Assembly (NCBI GenBank): GCA_016296945.1
Contig: JAEDHQ010000027.1
Coordinates: forward strand, 1 to 22,611
Length of the DNA: 22,611 bases
Origin: Bacilli bacterium
GTDB taxonomy: Bacteria > Bacillota_I > Bacilli_A > ML615J-28 > CAG-698
Direction: 5' to 3'
The notes beneath the pieces were generated by a model that worked only from the letters and a program-made list of their open reading frames with translations, was not told the origin of the DNA and searched no databases. Shown here piece by piece: positions 6,015 to 13,746 of the stretch. The first letter of the stretch is position 1; each line of letters opens with the position of its first letter. The translations under genes were made by a program, and so were the position numbers.

Positions 6015-6689
6015 TTATTTTAATTTTTTACCTGATTTTATGACTACCTTCTTACTTAAAATATCCATTGCATCAAGGATATCTTCATTTTGATGATAGT
6101 TATCATAATAAATAGATAATTCAGTACAAGCAAATAAAAAGATGTCAAAATTGTCTTTTTCTTTTTCAATAATTTCATTTAATAAATCTAATTTATGAAA
6201 ACCTGCTTTCGTTTGATAAATAACTTCCATTACTTTTGCTTGATTTAATACACTAGGATAGCCTATTTTTAATAAAGTATCAGTTTCATATACATGTGAT
6301 TCCTTTGTTCCATTCGTACACAAAACGCATACTTTTGGGTTGACATAATTGTCTTTAATAAATCTTAATGCTTCTTCAATCATATCAATCATTTTAATGT
6401 TATTCATAATAAAACGATTTTTAAAATAATGGGCTGTATTGCAAGGAATAACAAAATATTCACATTTTAGTTGTTCTAATGTTTTTATTCCTTGATTAAT
6501 TTTATCAACAGGATCATCCCCATTATTTAAAATTGCAGCAGTTCGATCTGGTATTGAACAATTATTTAATATTACCATTTCAATATGATCTTGATCACAA
6601 GCAGCATCAGTATGATTAATGATCATTTCATAAAGTTTTGCAGTGGCCATTGGTCCCATGCCACCTAAAATCCCAATCTTATAACTCAT
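6015..6689 (-). CDS. aspartate/glutamate racemase family protein
   Basis: A 224-residue cofactor-independent racemase of the Asp/Glu/hydantoin group, which interconverts L- and D-amino acids by a two-cysteine mechanism. The N-terminus carries the hallmark ILGGMGPMAT (7-16). Catalytic cysteines sit in IPCNTAH (C83) and FACTEL (C188), spaced as in YgeA/aspartate racemases. SIPDRT (46-50) is the family's substrate-loop motif. The ATG overlaps the last 11 bases of the peptidase gene, so the two are translationally coupled; 30 bp separate it from the transporter. The exact amino acid cannot be decided. MurI-type glutamate racemase is less likely because the motifs are of the aspartate racemase type. 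Confidence 0.92.
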   Translation of the reverse strand: MSYKIGILGGMGPMATAKLYEMIINHTDAACDQDHIEMVILNNCSIPDRTAAILNNGDDPVDKINQGIKTLEQLKCEYFVIPCNTAHYFKNRFIMNNIKMIDMIEEALRFIKDNYVNPKVCVLCTNGTKESHVYETDTLLKIGYPSVLNQAKVMEVIYQTKAGFHKLDLLNEIIEKEKDNFDIFLFACTELSIYYDNYHQNEDILDAMDILSKKVVIKSGKKLK

Positions 6690-7989
6690 AATCTACAACC
6701 TCATCAAATAAATCTGCAAATAATTGATTGAATTCATATAATGCCTTCACGTTCTTTTGAAATCCTTTTAAAGAATGAGAAAACAATAAGGAATTTAGGA
6801 CTGCTTCTTCTGTCATTTCGACAGTTCTTTTAAAAATTGTATTTATATAGTCATCACTCAATCTTTCAATTGTGTCAATTGGCGCGTCTACAAAATGCTT
6901 AACTTTGTTAGCAGTAGTAAAGCCAACAAAGACATCCCCACTACCATTACCAGCATATGAACCAGTTCGACCTATACCAATTTCCACACGTTTTAAGATA
7001 CGCTTTATTTGCCTTTCATTTAAAGGTAAATCAGTAGCAAAACAAGCTACAATTGATCCTTTATCTTCAGTAGCATCATTATATGCTTTTATTTTATCTC
7101 CTAAATATCTCCCTTTAAAAATTAAATCTTTTCCGTTTCCAGATCCGAAATTTGAATTGACAATAATTCCAATTGTGTAAATTTTTCCATTATATTCAAT
7201 TAATCTAGAGGAAGATCCAATTCCTCCTTTAAAACCATGGCAAATCATTCCGCGACCAGCACCAACATCTCCTTGCTTAAAATCTTCTTTTAAATCATTT
7301 AATGCTTTATAATAATCGTCCTTATTTAAAACACGATCTCGAGATTTATTTAAACTACCATCATTACATTCCATAACTAATGGATTAACAGTACCCGTCG
7401 AAACTCCAATTTCTTGGTTGTTTGCTAATGCCTCTTCTACTACACCATCCATAATTTTTCCTACATTCATTGTGGAAGTAAAAGTAATATTTGTCTCAAT
7501 TGTCCCCAGTTCTTCAACTTGTACTAGACCCGTAGATTTACCAAAGCCATTAAATGAAAAGTTGCTAGCAACTACTTTTTCTTTGAAAATATTCCCTGGA
7601 TGAGGTTTTATAACTGTAATACCTGTGTGATAATCATCTTGGTCACAAGTATAATGGCCAACAGTTACACCAGCCACATCACAAATATTGTTTAATCTTC
7701 CAATTTGTCCATTCCCTATTGATACAAATCTTCTGATTTTAGATTTATAAGGGATTAGATAGTAAAAATAATCTTCTTTTGTAAAATGATATATCGATAA
7801 ATCTTTATCTCCATAATATTCAATTCTAAGAATATCTTCTAATCGTAAATAATTTAACACAATTAAGCGATCAATTAAATGCTTTAATTCATCAAAATTA
7901 TCAAAACATATTTCATCAATTACAAGTTTTAAAGTTGTTTGGTCAATATAATATTTTAAAAAAGAATCATTATAAGTTATTTTTTGCAT
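6679..7989 (-). CDS. P1-family (DmpA-like) aminopeptidase with an N-terminal extension
   Basis: A 436-residue self-processing N-terminal nucleophile hydrolase. DmpA/BapA relatives remove L- or D-amino acids or beta-amino acids from peptides and amides. The family domain runs from about residue 95 (NNICDVAGVTVGHYT) to the end and shows GKSTGLVQVEELG, NPLVMECNDG, GDVGAGRGMICHGFKGGIGSSSR, VNSNFG and RTGSYAGNGSGD. Autocleavage is expected at G258/S259, with the freed Ser as nucleophile. Residues 1-94 are an extra domain rich in Leu, Tyr and Asp not typical of the family and not recognised. Translation starts at ATG 7989 with no clear ribosome site; the promoter leader has an inverted repeat. First gene of the operon with the racemase and transporter. 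Confidence 0.93.
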   Translation of the reverse strand: MQKITYNDSFLKYYIDQTTLKLVIDEICFDNFDELKHLIDRLIVLNYLRLEDILRIEYYGDKDLSIYHFTKEDYFYYLIPYKSKIRRFVSIGNGQIGRLNNICDVAGVTVGHYTCDQDDYHTGITVIKPHPGNIFKEKVVASNFSFNGFGKSTGLVQVEELGTIETNITFTSTMNVGKIMDGVVEEALANNQEIGVSTGTVNPLVMECNDGSLNKSRDRVLNKDDYYKALNDLKEDFKQGDVGAGRGMICHGFKGGIGSSSRLIEYNGKIYTIGIIVNSNFGSGNGKDLIFKGRYLGDKIKAYNDATEDKGSIVACFATDLPLNERQIKRILKRVEIGIGRTGSYAGNGSGDVFVGFTTANKVKHFVDAPIDTIERLSDDYINTIFKRTVEMTEEAVLNSLLFSHSLKGFQKNVKALYEFNQLFADLFDEVVDYEL

Positions 7990-7997
7990 AATAAAAA

Positions 7998-8038
7998 CTA
8001 ATATTGATAGTCTAAATCAATATATACCTCAATATTAG
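7998..8038. promoter_or_regulatory. perfect 10-bp inverted repeat in the operon leader
   Basis: CTAATATTGA (7998-8007) and TCAATATTAG (8029-8038) are exact reverse complements separated by 21 bp, giving 31 bp between centres (about three helical turns). One arm overlaps the -10 box at 8037-8042; the other ends 9 bp before the start codon. It could be a two-site operator or an RNA hairpin in the 5' leader. A third TATATTGA copy lies in the spacer. Confidence 0.65.
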
Positions 8039-8065
8039 TATACCATAATTATTTTATTAAAACAA
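8037..8065 (-). promoter_or_regulatory. promoter of the peptidase-racemase-transporter operon
   Basis: Minus strand TTGTTT (8060-8065), 17 bp, then TATACT (8037-8042) preceded by TGG, an extended -10. Transcription would start near 8030, at the edge of the inverted repeat, giving a leader of about 40 nt. Confidence 0.65.
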
Positions 8066-8068
8066 TAA

Positions 8069-8103
8069 AAAAAACTTATAAGGGAGAGCTTATAAGTTTT
8101 TTG
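8069..8103. terminator. strong bidirectional hairpin terminator
   Basis: AAAACTTATAAG (8071-8082), loop GGAGAG, CTTATAAGTTTT (8089-8100): a perfect 12-bp stem flanked by A's and T's. It insulates the peptidase operon promoter from minus-strand transcription coming through the decayed region. Confidence 0.8.
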
Positions 8104-8199
8104 AGAGGGAAAATATATGAAATCCATTTAAAATGAATTATCATCTTTATTTATGTTTATATTATACTTTAGAAATCTTAAAATAATCTTAAAAAATAA

Positions 8200-8470
8200 T
8201 TATTTTATAATTTTTTTTAATTTAATTATTCGTTTTACTTTGATATCCATCCGTTTTAAACTATTCAAACGATAATTATTTAAAATAAAACGAATACTTT
8301 GATCGATAAACATTCCAATCCATGATCCAAATAACATTCATCCTAAAGATAGCATAAAAGATATGATAGTGCTTAAATTATGATGGCGATACTTAATAAT
8401 GAAGTGAGCGCTCTAAAATTAACATCTCCCAGTACGCCTGATAAAAACCGGTTGTAACCCATTGTAAACT
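8200..8470 (-). pseudogene. MATE efflux transporter C-terminal remnant
   Basis: Minus-strand reading from 8459 gives GYNRFLSGVLGDVNFRALTS, then LLSIAIII. This matches the loop between late membrane helices of MATE exporters (N-xVLxGvLRGxGD-R-x-x). A second frame from 8337 gives MLFGSWIGMFIDQSIRFIL, then NNYRLNSLKRMD, ending with TAA at 8200, like the final MATE helix and basic tail. The two pieces are in different frames with stops (TAA, TGA) between them. The rest of a 450-residue MATE protein is absent. Clearly non-functional; the family call rests on motif style. Confidence 0.5.
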
Positions 8471-8544
8471 TTTTGATAAATTGCAAATACTGCTATTATT
8501 AATACTTTTTCAACACCATTAATCACATCAATATTGGTTGAAAA

Positions 8545-8764
8545 TTATCTCGACAATTGTAATCGAAAAATATTACTTAAGAATACAATAATGATTTCTA
8601 CTTCTTCATTAGAAATTACATCATCACCAGTTACTATTTCTTCTTCATCATCTGCAATACCATCACCACCTAAATTATCGAATGGATAATCGTCGGGAAT
8701 AATATTACAGCCAAATCCAAAAAACATGTATATAAAATGAATATAAAATTCAATATTTTTTCAT
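8545..8764 (-). pseudogene. lipoprotein-like small gene, frame broken after the start
   Basis: The open frame (8727 to 8545) encodes MFFGFGCNIIPDDYPFDNLG followed by a very acidic stretch (DDEEEIVTGDDVISNEEVE) and a hydrophobic end (IIIVFLSNIF). The good ribosome site AAGGAAGG (8771-8778) is placed for an ATG at 8764, which is one base out of frame. Removing one A from the A-run after it would give a lipoprotein-like signal, M-K-N-I-E-F-Y then HFIYMFFGFGC. An extended -10 box TGCTATAAT lies at 8787-8792. The gene may be broken, slip-translated or mis-sequenced at the A-run. A functional 60-residue product from 8727 has no ribosome site. Confidence 0.4.
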
Positions 8765-8821
8765 TTCATACCTTCCTTACAATCTAATTATAGCAAACCA
8801 AATTAAAAATATCTTAAAAAT

Positions 8822-8851
8822 CAAAAAAAAGCTCAAAATTATTTGAGCTTT
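8822..8851 (-). terminator. terminator of the aldolase gene
   Basis: Minus strand AAAGCTCAAA (8842-8851), loop TAAT, TTTGAGCTTT (8828-8837), then more T's. It is a perfect 10-bp stem 17 bp after the fba stop codon. Confidence 0.85.
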
Positions 8852-8867
8852 GCATTTTTATTAAGTA

Positions 8868-9809
8868 TTATAATTTATCGTTACTACCTAACACTTCAGT
8901 AATCTTATGTTTTACAACTTCACGAATTGAGTTACGTGCATCTGTTAAATATTGACGTGGATCAAAATGATCTGGATGTTCATTAAAATGTTTTCTAATA
9001 GATGCAGTCATTGCTAAACGTAAGTCTGAATCGATATTAATCTTACATACAGCCATCTTTGCAGCTTGACGTAACATTTCTTCAGGAATACCAATTGCAT
9101 CAGGCATTGCACCACCGTTTTCGTTAACAATCTTTACATATTCTTGCATAACTGATGATGCACCATGTAAAACGATTGGAAAACCAGGTAAACGTTTAGA
9201 AACTTCTTCTAAAATGTCAAATCTTAATTGAGGTTTTTGACCAGGTTTGAATTTATAAGCACCATGTGAAGTACCAATAGCGATTGCTAATGAGTCAACA
9301 CCTGTTCTCTTAACGAAATCTTCAACTTCATTTGGATTTGTAAATTGAGCATCAGCATCAGCAACATTAACATCATCTTCGATACCAGCTAATTTACCTA
9401 ATTCAGCTTCAACAGTTACATAAGGAACATGAGCATGAGCATATTCTACAACTTTCTTTGTTAAAGCAACATTTTCTTCATATGGATATTTTGAACCATC
9501 AATCATAACAGATGTAAAACCACCATCGATACAAGCTTTACATAATTCAAAACTATCACCATGATCTAAGTGTAAAGCAATTGGTAAATCAGTATCTTCT
9601 AAAGCAGCTTGAACTAAATGAACTAAATATTCATGTTTAGCATATTTTCTTGCACCAGCAGAAACTTGAAGAATAACTGGAGATTTGCATTCTTTTGCAG
9701 CTTCAGTAATTCCTTGAACGATTTCCATATTGTTTACATTAAATGCACCAATTGCATATCCGCCTTCATAAGCTTTTTTAAACATTTCTTTAGTATTAAC
9801 TAATGGCAT
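8868..9809 (-). CDS. fba: class II fructose-bisphosphate aldolase
   Basis: A 313-residue zinc-dependent aldolase that splits fructose-1,6-bisphosphate into DHAP and glyceraldehyde-3-phosphate in glycolysis. Visible family motifs: GAFNVNNMEI (21-30), HLDHGDSFE (catalytic D82, zinc ligand H83), VTVEAELG (E134 region), GTSHGAYK (zinc ligand H182), LHGASS (zinc ligand H215) and KINIDSDLR (phosphate-binding Asn-x-Asp). Full length. AAGGAG precedes ATG; it is a single gene with its own promoter and terminator. Codons and motifs look well conserved. A tagatose-bisphosphate aldolase (GatY/KbaY) is the main alternative, but single-gene layout and length favour glycolytic Fba. Confidence 0.95.
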   Translation of the reverse strand: MPLVNTKEMFKKAYEGGYAIGAFNVNNMEIVQGITEAAKECKSPVILQVSAGARKYAKHEYLVHLVQAALEDTDLPIALHLDHGDSFELCKACIDGGFTSVMIDGSKYPYEENVALTKKVVEYAHAHVPYVTVEAELGKLAGIEDDVNVADADAQFTNPNEVEDFVKRTGVDSLAIAIGTSHGAYKFKPGQKPQLRFDILEEVSKRLPGFPIVLHGASSVMQEYVKIVNENGGAMPDAIGIPEEMLRQAAKMAVCKINIDSDLRLAMTASIRKHFNEHPDHFDPRQYLTDARNSIREVVKHKITEVLGSNDKL

Positions 9810-9848
9810 AATTATTAACTCCTTTTTCTTTTATAATTTTACTAATAT

Positions 9849-9877
9849 ATTATACATCAAGTGTACATTTTTTTCAA
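9849..9877 (-). promoter_or_regulatory. fba promoter
   Basis: Minus strand TTGAAA (9872-9877), 17-bp spacer, TATAAT (9849-9854), 40 bp before the ATG; AAGGAG sits in the leader. Confidence 0.8.
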
Positions 9878-9918
9878 TGATTTTTAATTTTTTTTAATGA
9901 CGTTTTATCTATAAATCT

Positions 9919-11109
9919 CTACTTTGCAAACATAACCTTTTCACTATTAAATAATTTTGTTAAGATAAATGTGAAAATACCAGTAAAACAAATATTAACT
10001 ATAATCGTTATTAATAAATTAATGACATTATAATCAAATGTAAAAACTCCAACTAAACACTGTAAACTATTATAAATTGGAATGAAATAATAAACACTGT
10101 TAATTTGCGCTGTTGTACTAAACATTGTACTAACCCCAACACCCATCACAATTAAATAAAGTGGAAGAATAAAAGTATTAGCTTCTTTCATATTTTTTGC
10201 TAAAGCAGAAACAACAGTTATTAATCCAACTATTAATAATACTGTTACAATCAAAATAATCAAGATAATAGCGTAATCGCCAATACTATAGAGATCATTT
10301 ATTCCATTTTCTGCATTTAACCCTAATAATTTTGGTAAAGATGCAATTATTCCAATAAAGCTACTAATTGCGCTAGCAACAGAAACAATGCTTAAGGAAA
10401 TTATTTTACCAAGCGAAATTTCACTTCGTTTAATCGGTGTAACAAGTAATGTTGCCATTGTTCCTCGTTCCTTTTCACCCGCAATCGCTTCCGGAGCAAC
10501 AGACATCGCACCAGAAAATAAGAAAGTAATAATTAAGAATGGTAATATCATTGAAATTGCTAAGCCCATCATTTGACTTTCATCAAAAATCATACTCTCA
10601 TTATTACCTACATTTATCGTGAAGACATCAATATTACCATAACGATTATTTATGATTAGATCTTCTAATAAGGCCAAACATGAATTTATGTAATCATTTG
10701 TGTTAGATGAAATATCATTTGAAGGATTATAATAAGTGTTTATGTTATATAATACATTATCATCTTGATTAAAATCACTTGGAAAAACAAGAATATAATC
10801 AATATTACCATCATATAAATCTTGTTTATATTCATCTAATTTCTCAATATCACCAGAAATAATTTCATATTTTAATCCAGAAGTTTCAAGCATTGAATTA
10901 AAAGTAGGATCATTATTTATTATAACTATTTGACTAATATCAGTAGGATTTGTAATGGAACTCATTGCTTCTCCCATAACAGAATATAGCAAAAATATCA
11001 TTAGTCCAGGCATCAAGATTGTTGTAAAAACTAATCTTTTATCTTTAAAAACACGACTTAATTCTTTTTTAATAATTGCAATAATATTCCTCATATTAAC
11101 ACTATTCAC
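9919..11109 (-). CDS. ABC-2 type exporter permease, NatB-like
   Basis: A 396-residue membrane subunit. One N-terminal helix (about 26-45) is followed by an extracytoplasmic domain (about 46-180) rich in Asn/Asp, then five or more helices from about 183 to the end. The hallmark NatB stretch IAGEKERGTMATLLVTPIKRSEIS (about 208-231) marks the amphipathic segment after the second helix. NatB with NatA forms a Na+ (or drug/antibiotic) exporter. Its ATG lies inside the end of the ATPase gene (8-bp overlap), so the two are translationally coupled. No terminator hairpin was found downstream. Substrate is not readable; Na+ extrusion is the family's known role. Confidence 0.88.
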   Translation of the reverse strand: MNSVNMRNIIAIIKKELSRVFKDKRLVFTTILMPGLMIFLLYSVMGEAMSSITNPTDISQIVIINNDPTFNSMLETSGLKYEIISGDIEKLDEYKQDLYDGNIDYILVFPSDFNQDDNVLYNINTYYNPSNDISSNTNDYINSCLALLEDLIINNRYGNIDVFTINVGNNESMIFDESQMMGLAISMILPFLIITFLFSGAMSVAPEAIAGEKERGTMATLLVTPIKRSEISLGKIISLSIVSVASAISSFIGIIASLPKLLGLNAENGINDLYSIGDYAIILIILIVTVLLIVGLITVVSALAKNMKEANTFILPLYLIVMGVGVSTMFSTTAQINSVYYFIPIYNSLQCLVGVFTFDYNVINLLITIIVNICFTGIFTFILTKLFNSEKVMFAK

Positions 11110-11875
11110 CTACTACTTCCTTATAGATTTCAAAGAAAGCGTCTTCTAAATTATTAAATCCTGCACATATTTCATTTAAAGTTCCTGATTTAACCATCTT
11201 TCCATTAATAATAATTCCAACTCGATCGCAAATCTTTTCAATTAATGAGAAAATATGTGTTGAAACAATAATTGTTTTACCTTCTTCTTTTAATTCCTTT
11301 AAAAAATCAGTTACGACTTTAGCAGTAATAACATCTAGACCATTAGTAGGTTCATCAAAAATAATTATATCCGGATTATGAACTAAAGAAACTGCTAATG
11401 ATACTTTTTGTTTCATTCCAGTAGATAATTCCCCAACCTTTACTTCCGCAAATTTATCAATTCCAAACTTATTGAAAAGTTTTTCTTTTTGTTTGTTTTT
11501 ATCTTCTTCATTAACATCATGTAATTCGCTATAAAAATCATATAAATAATTAGGAGTAAAGAAATCTTCCAACTTTAATTCACTTGTTAGAAAAGCAATT
11601 TTTTTCCTGATTTCATTAGGATTTGAGAGTGCATCAATACCATCAACAGTAATGCTTCCTTGATCTGCTTTAATTAAAGTCGAAAGCATTCTTAATGTTG
11701 TAGTCTTTCCAGCTCCATTAGGACCTAATAAACCATATATTTCTCCTTTGTAAGTTTCAAACGATAAATTGTTTACAGCTACTTTATATTTATCATTAGT
11801 ATGGTCTATTTTGCGTTGTTTAGCGCTTAATAAAAATGTTTTTTTCACATTTTCTAATTTTATAATTGTTTCCAT
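11102..11875 (-). CDS. ABC exporter ATP-binding subunit, NatA-like
   Basis: A 257-residue ATPase. Walker A GPNGAGKT (51-58), signature LSTGMKQ (150-156), Walker B IIIFDEP (D174, catalytic E175), D-loop NGLD and switch histidine in VSTH (H207). The segment LTSELKL (96-102) in place of a classic Q-loop and the LSTGMKQK signature are typical of NatA. It pairs with the overlapping NatB-like permease. AAAGGAAA precedes ATG. It probably heads a two-gene operon. Confidence 0.92.
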   Translation of the reverse strand: METIIKLENVKKTFLLSAKQRKIDHTNDKYKVAVNNLSFETYKGEIYGLLGPNGAGKTTTLRMLSTLIKADQGSITVDGIDALSNPNEIRKKIAFLTSELKLEDFFTPNYLYDFYSELHDVNEEDKNKQKEKLFNKFGIDKFAEVKVGELSTGMKQKVSLAVSLVHNPDIIIFDEPTNGLDVITAKVVTDFLKELKEEGKTIIVSTHIFSLIEKICDRVGIIINGKMVKSGTLNEICAGFNNLEDAFFEIYKEVVGE

Positions 11876-11913
11876 CTATTTTTTCCTTTCTATTATTCTT
11901 TGATAATATCGCT

Positions 11914-11990
11914 AATATAAATATAAGAGAATATTAAAACTTTCAAATGAACATTTTATTATTCATTTAAATGTCTTTACATTCTCTTTT
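11914..11990 (-). promoter_or_regulatory. possible NatAB promoter and inverted repeats
   Basis: Minus strand TTGAAA (11939-11944) with TATTTA 17 bp downstream is a possible weak promoter. Just upstream, AAATGAA-10 nt-TTCATTT is a 7-bp inverted repeat, and GAGAAT and ATTCTC lie outside it as a second, wider pair. These could form an operator or a weak terminator for the upstream phosphate transporter gene. Confidence 0.35.
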
Positions 11991-12013
11991 TTATTTCTTA
12001 TAACAAATAATTT

Positions 12014-13636
12014 TTAAATCTCTTTGGAAGATTGAGCAATAAAGTATAAATGGTCGCCAACACGCTCTAAGTTGTTTGCTAAATTAATAAAGACACTACT
12101 ACTTTCAGCACGACATTCTCCTCTATTTAATCTTTCAATATGTCCTTTTACAAGGTCTTTTCGTCTTGTATCTATTTCATCCTCAATAATGTCAATTGTC
12201 CTATACAGTTCTGGAGTTGGTTTTTTCCAAGCGTTTTTAACGTTATTAGCTTGTTTAATAATTAATTCGTTAACTTCTTGTACTGCTACTTTTACAGTTT
12301 CTGAAAAAACTAATTCTTCTTTAACAGAACGCGTTATATACTTACCAACATTATCGGCTAATTCACTAATTCTTACAACATCACTAATCACATCATGCAT
12401 TGCAGAAATATAACGTTCTTCTGTAATTGTGCTATTTGTTGGTGAAATATGAACAAGATAATCAGTAATACGTTTACTCATTTCATTAATTTCAATATTA
12501 TGTTTTTGAATTGATGTAACATAATTTTCATCTAATTTACAGAATCCATCTAATGACTCAGATAAATTAGCAACTGCATTATCTAACATTAATAAAGTTT
12601 CACGAACTGCAGATTCAACCGCAATTGCTGGAGTATTTAAGAAACGTTTATCAAGGAAGGTAAATTCTGTTTCCATCTTCTTATCTGGAATAATTAATTG
12701 AGAAAGCTTTACTAAATATTTTGTAAATGGCAAGAATATACAAGCACAAATCACATTAAAGAATGTATGGAACATCGCTATTTGTGTTGCTGGTTCATTA
12801 AACACCTTTACAAAAGTTGAATCCATAAATCCTTCCCATAATACTAATACAATAAAGAAAATTATGGCTCCAAAAGTATTAAATAATAAGTGAATCATAC
12901 TTGAACGTTTTGCATTAGTACTTGCCCCAATTGAAGATAACAAACTTGTTGCACAACTACCAATATTAGAACCAAGAATAATAAATAGGACAGCATTTCC
13001 ACCACCACCAATTAATATTCCAGCAGCAGCCATTGAAATTATTATCGAAGTAATTGCTGATGAACTTTGAATTAAAGCTGTAAAAACAATACCTATCATA
13101 AATAATAAGAACGGATTCTTGATGCTAGCGAGCAAATCTACAATTGTTTGGTTTTCTTTTAAAAATTCCATTGATTCTTTCATTAATGTTAAACCAACAA
13201 AAATCAAACCTAAACCAGATAATATATTACCAATAGTTTTTATCTTTTCTTTTTTAGTAAATAAATTAATAAAAGCTCCAATTCCAGTTAAACCAATAGC
13301 AATCGCAATAAAATCAAAAGTTTGTAATGCGGCAATATGGGCAGTAACTGTTGTCCCAATATTTGCTCCAATTATAATCGTAGCTGCTTGACCCAATGTC
13401 ATAATTCCCGCATTAACCAGACCAATAACCATGACAGTCGTTAATCCAGAGCTTTGAACCAAAGCCGTTGTTGCGCAACCAATTCCTACACCAACTAGTT
13501 TTTTATCAGATGTTTTTAGAAATAAGGCTTTAATTCTCGAATTAGCAATCTTTTCCATATTATCTGAAAGCATTTTACAACCTACTAAAAATACTCCTAA
13601 GCCTGCTAATATTTCAAATATCAAATAAAAATTCAT
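12014..13636 (-). CDS. Na/Pi cotransporter family protein with PhoU-like C-terminal domain
   Basis: A 540-residue NptA/YjbB-type membrane protein that couples Na+ to phosphate movement. Two inverted transport repeats each carry the signature: ALVQSSGLTTVMVIGLVNAG (QSSG 61-64) with GANIGTTVTAH, and ALIQSSSAITSIIISMAAAG (QSSS 190-193) with GSNIGSCAT. About eight membrane segments fill residues 1-310. Residues about 330-540 are soluble, helical and PhoU-like (IEINEMSKRITDYL, then ISELADNVGKY and NLERVGDHL), thought to tie transport to phosphate status. AAGGAG is 8 bases before ATG. A long inverted repeat and a palindrome precede it. Export rather than import is possible for this family. Confidence 0.92.
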   Translation of the reverse strand: MNFYLIFEILAGLGVFLVGCKMLSDNMEKIANSRIKALFLKTSDKKLVGVGIGCATTALVQSSGLTTVMVIGLVNAGIMTLGQAATIIIGANIGTTVTAHIAALQTFDFIAIAIGLTGIGAFINLFTKKEKIKTIGNILSGLGLIFVGLTLMKESMEFLKENQTIVDLLASIKNPFLLFMIGIVFTALIQSSSAITSIIISMAAAGILIGGGGNAVLFIILGSNIGSCATSLLSSIGASTNAKRSSMIHLLFNTFGAIIFFIVLVLWEGFMDSTFVKVFNEPATQIAMFHTFFNVICACIFLPFTKYLVKLSQLIIPDKKMETEFTFLDKRFLNTPAIAVESAVRETLLMLDNAVANLSESLDGFCKLDENYVTSIQKHNIEINEMSKRITDYLVHISPTNSTITEERYISAMHDVISDVVRISELADNVGKYITRSVKEELVFSETVKVAVQEVNELIIKQANNVKNAWKKPTPELYRTIDIIEDEIDTRRKDLVKGHIERLNRGECRAESSSVFINLANNLERVGDHLYFIAQSSKEI

Positions 13637-13653
13637 ATATTATCTCCTTAAAA

Positions 13654-13705
13654 CTAAAAAATATCAAAAGTCCAATAAAGGTTAGAAATCAGAGCTTTTG
13701 ATATT
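13654..13705 (-). terminator. 11-bp hairpin with T-run, terminator or attenuator
   Basis: Minus strand AATATCAAAAG (13695-13705) and CTTTTGATATT (13660-13670), 24-nt loop, followed by TTTTT. It sits after the small membrane protein gene and directly before the AAGGAG of the phosphate transporter, so it is either the former's terminator or a leader attenuator of the latter. Confidence 0.6.
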
Positions 13706-13726
13706 ATTTGTTTTGTATAAATTAAC

Positions 13727-13743
13727 ACATCAAATCTTGATGT
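13727..13743. promoter_or_regulatory. 17-bp perfect palindrome
   Basis: ACATCAA-ATC-TTGATGT, immediately after the stop codon of the small membrane protein gene. On the minus strand TATACA (candidate -10) follows 8 bp later. It may be an operator for the phosphate transporter or a small hairpin without a U-tract. Confidence 0.4.
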
Positions 13744-13746
13744 CTT

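Noticed and set aside
6872..7180. Plus-strand open frame opposite the peptidase
   Set aside because: The minus-strand frame shows full P1 peptidase motifs; the plus frame is proline/serine-rich with no ribosome site.
12072..12413. Plus-strand open frame opposite the PhoU-like region
   Set aside because: It is antisense to a well-supported domain and has low-complexity Ser/Leu content.
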